Shown in pieces: positions 34,945-42,566 of a DNA stretch of 64,000 nucleotides (positions within the stretch are counted from its first letter, which is position 1; every line of letters starts with the position of its first letter). The position numbers were made by a program, and so were the translations under genes. The DNA is from Microcoleus sp. bin48.metabat.b7b8b9.023 (lineage in GTDB: Bacteria; Cyanobacteriota; Cyanobacteriia; Cyanobacteriales; Microcoleaceae), in NCBI RefSeq assembly GCF_013299185.1, contig NZ_JAAFKG010000006.1, positions 1 through 64,000 on the forward strand. The letters are read 5' to 3'. The notes below the pieces were generated by a model. That model was given only the letters and a program-made list of their open reading frames with translations, did no database searches and was not told the origin of the DNA.

Positions 34945-35515
34945 GAGCTTTGTTTCCTTTGCGATGAATAAACGGATAAAGCCATTTTTTTTACTTTAGT
35001 CGATCGCGCGACGCATTTAAAGTCTGTAACGAAATTATTGTGTTCGGCGACGTGTTTTGGTTGTTGGTTTGTAAAGAAAAGTAAACTTGTTTTGAGGGCG
35101 ATCGCTGGAGGGTAAAAATAAATAAACGAACATTATCCGTTAAATGCAAGCTGTGCGATCGGGTTGATAAAAAAGTTTACAAATCGGAGAGTGGGGGCTG
35201 CTGGGGGTTGAGAACCCGGAGATCCACCCAACCAAGAGGGCTCTCACGGGGGCACTGCCCCTACAAGGGGGAATGGAAGCATTCTCAAAGTCCCCCTTTT
35301 TAAGGGGGATTTAGGGGGATCTAGACTTCGATACAAACGAGAGATACACAGGGTTTCAGTCTTCAGTTGAAAACCCGGAGATCCCCCCTAGCCCCCCCTG
35401 ATAGTCGGGGGGGACAAGAGTATTCAAAGTCTCCTTTGTTAATCGGATTAATTAACGTTGTATTTAATTATCTGGCCGCGCTAAACTATTGCAAAGTATG
35501 GGAAATATTTAAATT
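34945..35515. repeat. Intergenic region with GGGGGAT/CCCCC repeats
   Basis: The psaE promoter must lie in about 34945-35060, but no clear -10/-35 pair was identified. 35213-35340 and 35370-35445 hold two copies of a repeat with AACCCGGAGATCC and CCCTTTTTAAGGGGGA hairpins. A related inverted copy lies at 58478-58570. No gene is seen. Confidence 0.7.
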
Positions 35516-37561
35516 ATGTCGTTAGTTGATTTAGCTAATACTAAAGTTCGGGTAATTGGATGCAGTGCGGTGATGGCTGTTGGGCAAGTTATTTCAAGCG
35601 CGATCGCCAATCCGGGAACACAAGCAGCAGCGGGGATGATGGGTGGCCCGATCGCACTTGGTGGCATTTCGATCTTAGCAGCGATTGCCGGTGGTGTTGC
35701 GGGAAATATGGCGGCGAGTGACCTCGGAAATAAGATGACGGAACGATTGGGGAAAAATCCCAATATTCTCGACAATCACGATTTGACTAAGGCGGCGGGT
35801 GAGGCGATCGGCTATATTTTGAGGGAGGTTGCGAAGTCGGATCAATTAATTGCGATCGCCGAAACCAAAAATTTGCCTTACGCAAAACAGGCTGTAGATC
35901 AATTAGCTGAGAAAACTCCCCAATATTGGCTGGATATTAACACGGATACAGCCGATTTGTCAAGGGGTTTACAGATTTCCGAAGAGCAGTTAACCCAGAT
36001 TTTTTCGGCGGATGTCGAGGAGTTCGATCGCGTTACCGGATTGACACCGCAAGATTGGGCAAGTTTCCTGCGGGAATTCGCGGCCAGCGAGGGCAAATCC
36101 TTCGATGGGGAAATCGTGGAATTTGTGGCGAACAAACTGTATGCAACATTCCCGAAAGCGTACCGCGAAGTGCTGAAACTGGATGCGGCGAAGGGAGGAG
36201 AAAAATTTGCGGCGATGCTGTTGAATCTCCACCAAATTGCTTTGACTGAATTGAGAGATTTGGGGCTGCAAAATGGGGAGATTCTGCACAAATTGGAGGC
36301 CGTGGCGACGCAGCAGCAGATTTGTCAAGTGATGGTGAAGTTGGAATCAATAGAAATTGGCATCCGATCCGATTTGGCGCAGATTCAGAATTTGCTGGAA
36401 CGATTTGTTGATACTGGTACGCCCCGATTGCCGCTGCCCTACGAGTGCGAAACGATTATTCAAGACCGGACTCAAGACTTTACCGGCCGCCGATTTGTGT
36501 TTGCAGCAATTGCCGAATTTTTGCAGAACAATCGCAAAGGCTATTTTGTTTTAGAAGCAGATCCGGGAGTCGGGAAAAGTTCAATTATGGCGAAGTTAGT
36601 GCTGCTGCTAAAGCGGCGCTGTGTCGCCCATTTTAACTCGCAATCTCAAGGTATTGTCCGCGCCGAACAATTTCTGGAAAATGCCTGCACTCAGTTAATT
36701 CGACGCTATCAACTAAATTATCCGCAACTGCCGGAAAATGCGACGAGAGATGGCAACTTTCTGAGTCGATTGTTGGGGGAAGTCAGCGCTAAATTGGGCG
36801 GCAAAAAGTTGATTATTGTCGTCGATGCCCTGGATGAAGTTGATCTGGGTTTGCAGGGGCGCGGTAGCAATGTTTTGTATTTGCCCGATGCTTTGCCCGA
36901 TAACGTTTATTTTATTGTTTCCAAGCAGCCGAAAACTCTGCCTTTGCCAAATCATGACGTTTTTGATTTGATGCAGTACAGTGCAGAAAGTTTGGCGGAT
37001 GTCAAGGTTTATATTGACAAACGCACGGGGAACAGCGCGTCTATTCAGAGTTGGATTAACCGTCAAAATTTGCAGCGCGAACAGTTTGTGGCAGCGGTGG
37101 CGGAAAAAAGCCAGAATAATTTTATGTACCTGCGCTACGTGCTGAATGATATCGATAGCGGCAAGTACAGCGATGTGAATTTGCAAGATTTGCCGAGGGA
37201 ATTGGAAGGATATTATGACAAGCATTGGGCGCGGATGGAAATGGCGGTTAGGGATAAAGAATTGCGCCGCCGGAAGTTGAAGGTGATTTATTTGTTGACG
37301 AAAACTCGCAAGCCAGTTTGCTGCGATATTTTGGCGGATTTTGCCGAGGAAGATGCCTTGGATGTGCAGGAAGTTCTGGATGATTGGGAACAGTTTCTGC
37401 GCCGTAGCGGTGATAGTCCTCCCGATTACAGTATCTATCACGCGAGTTTCCAAAGATTTTTGCATCGTATCGATGTGGTGCAGAAAGCTGGGGTGTCGCT
37501 GCGGGATATTGAAACGGCGATTTCTGATAATTTGTGGGAGGATTTGTACGGGGATGAGTAA
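35516..37561 (+). CDS. NACHT/AAA-type STAND ATPase, first half of a split receptor
   Basis: A 681-residue P-loop protein. Residues 1-75 are Gly/Ala-rich and hydrophobic (two stretches around 12-35 and 42-65), which could insert in a membrane or form a helical effector domain. Residues about 80-320 are an alpha-helical region that I cannot assign. The NTPase has Walker A ADPGVGKSS with Lys354 and Walker B LIIVVDALDEVD with Asp437. A winged-helix-like segment (about 590-660) ends with DNLWEDLYGDE. It lacks its own sensor repeats. The next gene overlaps by ATGAGTAA and supplies a helical linker plus WD40 repeats. Together they look like one NACHT-WD40 receptor made as two chains. Confidence 0.8.
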   Translation: MSLVDLANTKVRVIGCSAVMAVGQVISSAIANPGTQAAAGMMGGPIALGGISILAAIAGGVAGNMAASDLGNKMTERLGKNPNILDNHDLTKAAGEAIGYILREVAKSDQLIAIAETKNLPYAKQAVDQLAEKTPQYWLDINTDTADLSRGLQISEEQLTQIFSADVEEFDRVTGLTPQDWASFLREFAASEGKSFDGEIVEFVANKLYATFPKAYREVLKLDAAKGGEKFAAMLLNLHQIALTELRDLGLQNGEILHKLEAVATQQQICQVMVKLESIEIGIRSDLAQIQNLLERFVDTGTPRLPLPYECETIIQDRTQDFTGRRFVFAAIAEFLQNNRKGYFVLEADPGVGKSSIMAKLVLLLKRRCVAHFNSQSQGIVRAEQFLENACTQLIRRYQLNYPQLPENATRDGNFLSRLLGEVSAKLGGKKLIIVVDALDEVDLGLQGRGSNVLYLPDALPDNVYFIVSKQPKTLPLPNHDVFDLMQYSAESLADVKVYIDKRTGNSASIQSWINRQNLQREQFVAAVAEKSQNNFMYLRYVLNDIDSGKYSDVNLQDLPRELEGYYDKHWARMEMAVRDKELRRRKLKVIYLLTKTRKPVCCDILADFAEEDALDVQEVLDDWEQFLRRSGDSPPDYSIYHASFQRFLHRIDVVQKAGVSLRDIETAISDNLWEDLYGDE

Positions 37562-39644
37562 GTTTAAAGAACGGTTGGGGAAACTGTCGCCGAAAAAGCG
37601 GCTTTATGCTTTGGAAACTCTGCCGGGGCATTTGGCGGAGAGTGTTCAAGGGGAACGGTTGCATCAGTTGTTGACGGATTTTGATTTTATTGAGGCGAAG
37701 TTGGATGCGGTGGGGGTTCAAGCGTTAATTGAGGATTACGATTTGGCGAGGGTTTCTGATGTTTTGTTGTCGGAGGGGCAAGGGGAAAGTTTGCGGTTGA
37801 TTCAAGGGGCAATTCGGAAGTCGGCGCACGTTTTGGAATGGGATAAAACGCAGTTGGCGGGGCAATTGTTGGGGAGGTTGCTGGATTTTGAATTGCCTGA
37901 AATTCAGAGGATGTTGGAACAGGCTAAGCAGTGGAAAGATCGTCCTTGGCTGCGGCCTTTGAAGACTAATTTGGAGCGACCGGGTGAAGGATGTAGGCGA
38001 ACTCTCACAGGTCATACTCGCCCGTTAAATGCAGTCGCGATTGCACCCGACGGCAAAACAGCGATTTCCGCTTCAGGGGATAAAACCCTGAAAATCTGGG
38101 ACACAGACAGTGGCAGGGAACTGAAAACTCTCATTGGTCATACTCACAGGGTAACAGCAGTGGCGATCGCACCGGATGGCAAAACAGCGATTTCGGCTTC
38201 ATATGATAAAACCCTCAAAATTTGGGACACAGACACCGGAAGCAAAATTTTAACTCTCACCGGTCATCATGGCTATGTATTAGCAGTTGCGATCGCACCA
38301 GACGGCCTCACAGCAATTTCGGCTTCATTTGATAAAACCCTGAAAATCTGGGACACAGACACTGGCATCGAACTTTTAACCATCGGTCATACTGACTATC
38401 TATCAGCAGTCGCGATTGCACCAGACGGTAAAACCGCGATTTCCGCCTCACGGGATAACACCCTGAAAATCTGGGACACCCAGACAGGTCGGAAATTGAA
38501 AACTCTTACTGGTCATATTAGTGAGGTAACGGCAGTGGCGATCGCACCAGACTGTAAAACCGCGATTTCCGCCTCACGGGATAACACCCTGAAAATCTGG
38601 GACACCCAGACAGGTCGGAAATTGAAAACTCTTACTGGTCATATTAGCGAGGTAACGGCAGTGGCGATCGCACCAGACTGTAAAACTGCGATTTCCGCTT
38701 CACGGGATAACACCCTGAAAATCTGGGATACCGAGACAGGCATCGAAGTTAGAACCCTCACAGGTCATACTAGCGTGGTAAGTGCAGTGGCGATCGAACC
38801 AGAGGGCAAAACCGCGATTTCGGCTTCATTTGATAAAACCCTGAAAATCTGGGACACAGATAGCGGTAGAGAACTGAGAACTCTTACCGATCATACTACC
38901 GTGGTAAGTGCAGTGGCGATCGCACCAGACGGCGAAACCGCGATTTCCGCTTCATTTGATAAAACCCTGAAAATCTGGGACACAGAAAGCGGCACCGAAC
39001 TTAGAACCCTCACGGGTCATACTAACTATGTAAATGCAGTGGCGATCGCACCAGACGGCAAAACCGCGATTTCCGCTTCAGACGATCGCACCCTAAAAAT
39101 CTGGGACACCGAGACAGGTACAAAAGTTAGAACCTTCACGAGTTGTCGTAGCCAGGTACTAGCAGTGACGATCGCACCAGACGGCAAAACCGCGATTTCC
39201 GCTTCAGGGGATCAAACGCTGAAAATCTGGGACACAGAAAGCGGCACCGAACTTAGAACCCTCACGGGTCATACTAACTATGTAAATGCAGTGGCGATCG
39301 CACCAGACGGAAAAAGAGCGATTTCCGCTTCAGGGGATCAAACGCTGAAAATCTGGGATACAGAAAGCGACACTGAACTGAGAATCTCCACAGGTCATAC
39401 TAGCATGGTAAGTGCAGTGGCGATCGCACCAGACGGCAAAATAGCAGTTTCCGGTTCAGATGATCGCACCCTAAAAGTCTGGGATTTGCTTAGTGGAAAA
39501 GAGGTTGCTAGTTTCAGTGGAGAGTATAGATTTAATTGTTGTGCGATCGCCCCTGATGGAGTGACAGTTGTAGCGGGCGATCGATCGGGCCGAGTGCATT
39601 TCCTGCGATTGGAGGGAGGTAGACAGTTGACAGTTGACAGTTGA
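37554..39644 (+). CDS. WD40-repeat sensor, second half of the split STAND receptor
   Basis: A 696-residue protein translated from the ATG at 37554, which overlaps the stop of the ATPase gene by 8 bp. An upstream open frame to 37341 lies entirely within the ATPase gene. Residues 1-145 are an alpha-helical linker. Twelve 42-residue repeats follow, with the pattern 'TLTGHt..V.AVAIAPDGKTAISAS.DkTLKIWDT.sG.el', and a degenerate thirteenth. They form one or two beta-propellers. Repeats are strikingly alike in DNA, and repeats 5 and 6 are almost identical. The last residues, RQLTVDS-stop, are encoded by a CAGTTGA heptamer array, so the native C-terminus has been replaced. Confidence 0.88.
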   Translation: MSKFKERLGKLSPKKRLYALETLPGHLAESVQGERLHQLLTDFDFIEAKLDAVGVQALIEDYDLARVSDVLLSEGQGESLRLIQGAIRKSAHVLEWDKTQLAGQLLGRLLDFELPEIQRMLEQAKQWKDRPWLRPLKTNLERPGEGCRRTLTGHTRPLNAVAIAPDGKTAISASGDKTLKIWDTDSGRELKTLIGHTHRVTAVAIAPDGKTAISASYDKTLKIWDTDTGSKILTLTGHHGYVLAVAIAPDGLTAISASFDKTLKIWDTDTGIELLTIGHTDYLSAVAIAPDGKTAISASRDNTLKIWDTQTGRKLKTLTGHISEVTAVAIAPDCKTAISASRDNTLKIWDTQTGRKLKTLTGHISEVTAVAIAPDCKTAISASRDNTLKIWDTETGIEVRTLTGHTSVVSAVAIEPEGKTAISASFDKTLKIWDTDSGRELRTLTDHTTVVSAVAIAPDGETAISASFDKTLKIWDTESGTELRTLTGHTNYVNAVAIAPDGKTAISASDDRTLKIWDTETGTKVRTFTSCRSQVLAVTIAPDGKTAISASGDQTLKIWDTESGTELRTLTGHTNYVNAVAIAPDGKRAISASGDQTLKIWDTESDTELRISTGHTSMVSAVAIAPDGKIAVSGSDDRTLKVWDLLSGKEVASFSGEYRFNCCAIAPDGVTVVAGDRSGRVHFLRLEGGRQLTVDS

Positions 39645-39654
39645 CAGTTGACAG
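39623..39654 (+). repeat. CAGTTGA array forming the 3' end of the WD40 gene
   Basis: Four and a half CAGTTGA units overlap the last codons. Because seven is not a multiple of three, this strand has a TGA stop in every frame within 21 nt, so insertion of the array always ends an open frame. Confidence 0.9.
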
Positions 39655-40414
39655 CGAGGTTTTTGTCCACATCTGTGGGTTGTAGGGAAGTATTTCGGAA
39701 AAAACCCGGCGGTTGGAAACCGCGTCTACACAAACGATGTCCGCCTCCGCGGACGAAGAGGGTATTCACCAGATGCAAAATCATCGGGTGAAATCTTCAA
39801 CCCGCGGAGGCGGGTTTTGTCTGTGTAGCCGCGGTTTCAACCGCCGGGGTTTATGGTTTTTGGGTGGATGGGCGATCGGGTTTTTGGGTGGATGGGCGAT
39901 CGGGTTTTTAGGTGGATGTGCGATCGCATTTTTGGGTGGATGGGCGATCGAATTTGAGAGAAATGTGCGATCGCATTTGAAATCGGAGGCGGTTGAAATC
40001 CCGGCGGTTGGAAACCGCGTCTACACAAACGATGTCCGCCTCCGCGGACGAAGAGGGTATTCCCAGATGCAAAATCATCGGGTGAAATCTTCAACCCGCG
40101 GAGGCGGGTTTTGTCTGTGTAGCCGCGGTTTCAACCGCCGGGGTTTTTGGGTTTCAACGGCCGGGTTTTTTGTGGATGGGCGATCGCATTTTTGTGGATG
40201 GGCGATCGAATTTGAGAGAAATGTGCGATCGGGTTTTTGGTGGATGGGCGATCGGGTTTTTGGTGGATGGGCGATCGGGTTTTTGGGTGGATGGGCGATC
40301 GGGTTTTTGGTTGATGGGGGCGATCGGGTTTTTGGTTGATGGGGGCGATCGGGTTTTTTTGTGGATGGGCGATCGGGCTATAATACAGAAAACTTGACAA
40401 TAAAAGCAACTGTC
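39655..40414. repeat. Large repeat field with GATCGGGTTTTTGG array
   Basis: No gene. Two nearly identical ~140-bp foldback blocks (39708-39842, 39992-40141) have arms CGGCGGTTGGAAACCGCG and CGCGGTTTCAACCGCCG. Around and after them are more than ten units of about 23 bp, GTGGATGGGCGATCGGGTTTTTG, at 39850-39960 and 40170-40375, each carrying a HIP1-like GCGATCG core. Open frames here come from the repeats. The promoter of the toxin-antitoxin pair should be near 40375-40400 (GGGCTATAATACAG, with TATAAT). Confidence 0.85.
40377..40390 (+). promoter_or_regulatory. Candidate -10 element upstream of mazEF-type pair
   Basis: GGCTATAATACAG contains a perfect TATAAT about 30 nt before the antitoxin ATG at 40415. 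The upstream repeat (GTGGATGGGCGATCGGG) provides no clear -35. Confidence 0.45.
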
Positions 40415-40645
40415 ATGAGAGAGTTAATCCAACAAGAATTAGAAAAGTTCGATCGAGAACAACTCCAACAAGTATTTGAATTTATTGCCTTCCTGAAATT
40501 CCGTGCCAGATTAGTGACTATTCCTGCGATCGATGAAACTAACTTAGCTGCACTTTACAGCGAATTTGCCGAAGAAGACCGACAACTTGCAGAACTCGGA
40601 ATCAGCGAATATGTAGAACTCCTCAAACATGAGGATTTGGCATGA
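40415..40645 (+). CDS. Antitoxin of MazF-type pair
   Basis: A 76-residue acidic protein starting MRELIQQELEKFDREQLQQV. It is rich in Glu/Gln/Leu and helical, of the kind found before MazF toxins in cyanobacteria. I do not see a clear AbrB/SpoVT fold, so it may bind the toxin without a standard DNA-binding domain. An upstream ATG at 40361 in the same frame lies within the repeat array and is less likely. The stop overlaps the toxin start (ATGA at 40642-40645), which gives translational coupling. Confidence 0.75.
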   Translation: MRELIQQELEKFDREQLQQVFEFIAFLKFRARLVTIPAIDETNLAALYSEFAEEDRQLAELGISEYVELLKHEDLA

Positions 40646-40989
40646 CAATCAGACGAGGTGAAATCTGGATTGCCAACCTCGATCCGACACAAGGTTCCGA
40701 ACAAGCAGGCGTGCGTCCCACAATTATTTTTCAAAACGATACTCTTTCGAGATACACCACTACTGTCATCAGTATTCCTCTCACCACAAATCTGCGCCGC
40801 GCCTCTCTTCCTTCCTGTGTTCTAATTCCCGGCGGTGAGGGAGGATTGACTCAAGATTCTGTTGCATTGTGCCATCAACTGCGAGTTTTGGATAAAACAA
40901 GATTGCGAAATAAAATTGGTGAAGTCAATCCAGAGATACTGGTACAATTAGAAAATATCATATTATTTACCTTGGGTTACTTGCCTTAA
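40642..40989 (+). CDS. MazF/PemK-family mRNA interferase toxin
   Basis: A 115-residue PemK-like ribonuclease. RRGEIWIANLDPTQGSEQAGVRPTII contains the conserved GEIW..DLdPt.G.E.gg.RP block with the catalytic Arg. VISIPLTTN and DSVALCHQLRVLDKTRL complete the fold. It would cleave mRNA unless held by the preceding antitoxin. Length and motifs are complete, so it is probably active. Confidence 0.92.
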   Translation: MTIRRGEIWIANLDPTQGSEQAGVRPTIIFQNDTLSRYTTTVISIPLTTNLRRASLPSCVLIPGGEGGLTQDSVALCHQLRVLDKTRLRNKIGEVNPEILVQLENIILFTLGYLP

Positions 40990-41102
40990 AAAAGAGCGAT
41001 CGAATCTTCAATCCGCTTTCCTCATGGGAATAAAAAGTATGGAATTTGGGAGAAATGTGCGATCGACTGTAAAATAACAATAAAAACACAGGAGTAATCG
41101 CC

Positions 41103-41657
41103 GTGAGCGTCACAACTGTAAAATGGACGGTTGCAGACTACCACCGCATCATTGCAGCCGGCATTCTGGAAGGACGAAAAGTTGAACTAATCGGTGGAGA
41201 AATAATCGAAATGGCTCCCGAAGGAGAATCTCATGCTTACTGTAGCGATGAGGCTGGAGAGTACCTAATGTACTTGCTAGGCGATCGGGCTAAAGTGCGA
41301 CAAGGTAAGCCCATTACCTTGCCACTTAACAACTCCGAACCCGAACCAGATATCGCTGTAATTCAACGTTTGGGACAAAATTATCGAGAACATCATCCCT
41401 ATCCAGAAAATATCTTTTGGCTGATAGAATACTCAAATTCTACTCTGACTAAAGACTTGGGAATCAAGAACAAAATTTACGCCGCCGCCGGGATTGCCGA
41501 GTATTGGGTTGTCAATTTGCGAACTATGGAATTAATCGTGTTTCGAGATCCTACCGATGCTGGCTATCAATTCAGAGAAACTCTGACTCACGGTAATATT
41601 AATCCCCTCGCTTTTCCAAATGTTTCAGTTGCGATCGATCGTTTATTCGGGAATTAG
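41103..41657 (+). CDS. Uma2-family (DUF820) endonuclease-like protein
   Basis: A 184-residue protein of the Uma2/DUF820 family, which is greatly expanded in filamentous cyanobacteria and has a PD-(D/E)xK nuclease fold. The motif is present: SEPEPDIAVI, then WLIEYSNSTLTKDLGIKNKIYAAAGIAEYWVVNL. The role is unknown; mobile-element and defence contexts have been suggested. It starts with GTG at 41103 after ACAGGAGTAATCGCC, a good Shine-Dalgarno (GGAG). It follows the MazF pair by 113 bp. Confidence 0.9.
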   Translation: MSVTTVKWTVADYHRIIAAGILEGRKVELIGGEIIEMAPEGESHAYCSDEAGEYLMYLLGDRAKVRQGKPITLPLNNSEPEPDIAVIQRLGQNYREHHPYPENIFWLIEYSNSTLTKDLGIKNKIYAAAGIAEYWVVNLRTMELIVFRDPTDAGYQFRETLTHGNINPLAFPNVSVAIDRLFGN

Positions 41658-41739
41658 GTAAATGAGGTAGAAACACTCGGCGATTTCAACCGCTGGGTTT
41701 TTTGTATTCTAAAATCAGAAATCCCAAATCTCAAATCGA

Positions 41740-42513
41740 ATGCCTCACACAACAGTAATACTCGCCATGAGTGCCGATGGCAAAATTACAGATACCGCCC
41801 TCACCGCCGCCAGATTCGGTTCGGCTAACGACAAATCCCACCTCGAACAACAAGTCGCCGCCAGTGACGCAGTTCTCTTCGGAAACGGCACTTTGCGCGC
41901 CTATGGAACCACTCTGAGAGTAATTTCCCCCGATTTGCTAGAACAAAGGAAACTGCAAGGAAAGCCCCCACAACCCGTGCAAATTGTGTGTTCCCGATCG
42001 CACCAATTTGACCCAAACTTACGATTTTTCCAGCAACCGGTTCCCCGCTGGTTGTTAACTGGAAAAGACAGGGGGCTTTTTTGTGGGTGGGGGCGGGTTT
42101 ATTTAGCCTGTCTGCACGCTTTAAAGCTGTTGGTGAACCCGCCCCTACAAGTTTTTGACAGTGGTGCAACATCTCTGTTCGATCGCACTTTAACCGCCAA
42201 CACTATCGATGGCGAAATCGATTGGAACGATGCTTTTCAACAGCTAGAAACCCTCGGAATCAAACGTTTGGCAATTTTGGGAGGTGGAAAACTCGTCGCG
42301 TCTGTGCTGGCTGCGGGCTTGATAGACGAGCTCTGGCTGACGGTTTGTCCGTTAATTTTGGGCGGCGCGGATGCACCGACACCTGTGGAGGGAAAGGGTT
42401 TTTTAGCGCATTTAGCGCCGAAATTGGAGCTTTTGGCGGTAAAACAGGTGGAATGTGAGGTGTTTTTGCATTATCGGTGCGATCGAGCACAGAGTCAAAA
42501 TACCCATAAATAG
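41740..42513 (+). CDS. RibD C-terminal-like reductase with in-frame repeat insertion
   Basis: A 257-residue member of the RibD C-terminal/dihydrofolate reductase-like fold (pyrimidine reductase of riboflavin synthesis or a relative). Typical parts are ILAMSADGKI at the start, AILGGGKLVASVLAAGLIDELWLTVCPLILGG near the end. Residues about 115-140 (FCGWGRVYLACLHALKLLVNPPLQ) do not belong to the family. They are encoded by an inserted repeat of about 70 bp (42084-42157), found almost unchanged in the triplicated block at 58601-58891. There is no deaminase domain, so it is not a complete RibD. Confidence 0.85.
   Translation: MPHTTVILAMSADGKITDTALTAARFGSANDKSHLEQQVAASDAVLFGNGTLRAYGTTLRVISPDLLEQRKLQGKPPQPVQIVCSRSHQFDPNLRFFQQPVPRWLLTGKDRGLFCGWGRVYLACLHALKLLVNPPLQVFDSGATSLFDRTLTANTIDGEIDWNDAFQQLETLGIKRLAILGGGKLVASVLAAGLIDELWLTVCPLILGGADAPTPVEGKGFLAHLAPKLELLAVKQVECEVFLHYRCDRAQSQNTHK
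42084..42157 (+). repeat. GGGGGCGGGTTTATTT element inserted in the RibD-like gene
   Basis: Starts GTGGGTGGGGGCGGGTTTAT and ends TGGTGAACCCGCCCCTACAAG, with complementary GGGGCGGGTT/AACCCGCCCC ends. The same unit occurs three times at 58601-58891, and a shorter form at 49567-49626. The reading frame stays open because TAG/TAA within the unit are out of phase. Confidence 0.85.
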
Positions 42514-42566
42514 GGGAGTTGTATTAAGTTAAATAAAGTTCGATCGCTCTACGCTCAAATCTCCCT

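Noticed and set aside
37341-37553. N-terminal extension of the WD40 protein
   Set aside because: It lies entirely within the ATPase gene in another frame and its sequence (Cys/Ile/Arg-rich) is not domain-like. The ATG at 37554 overlapping the stop is the better start.
39713-40409. Long open frames of 75-208 codons on both strands
   Set aside because: They translate the GATCGGGTTTTTGG array and foldback blocks. The open reading arises from repeat units without stops.
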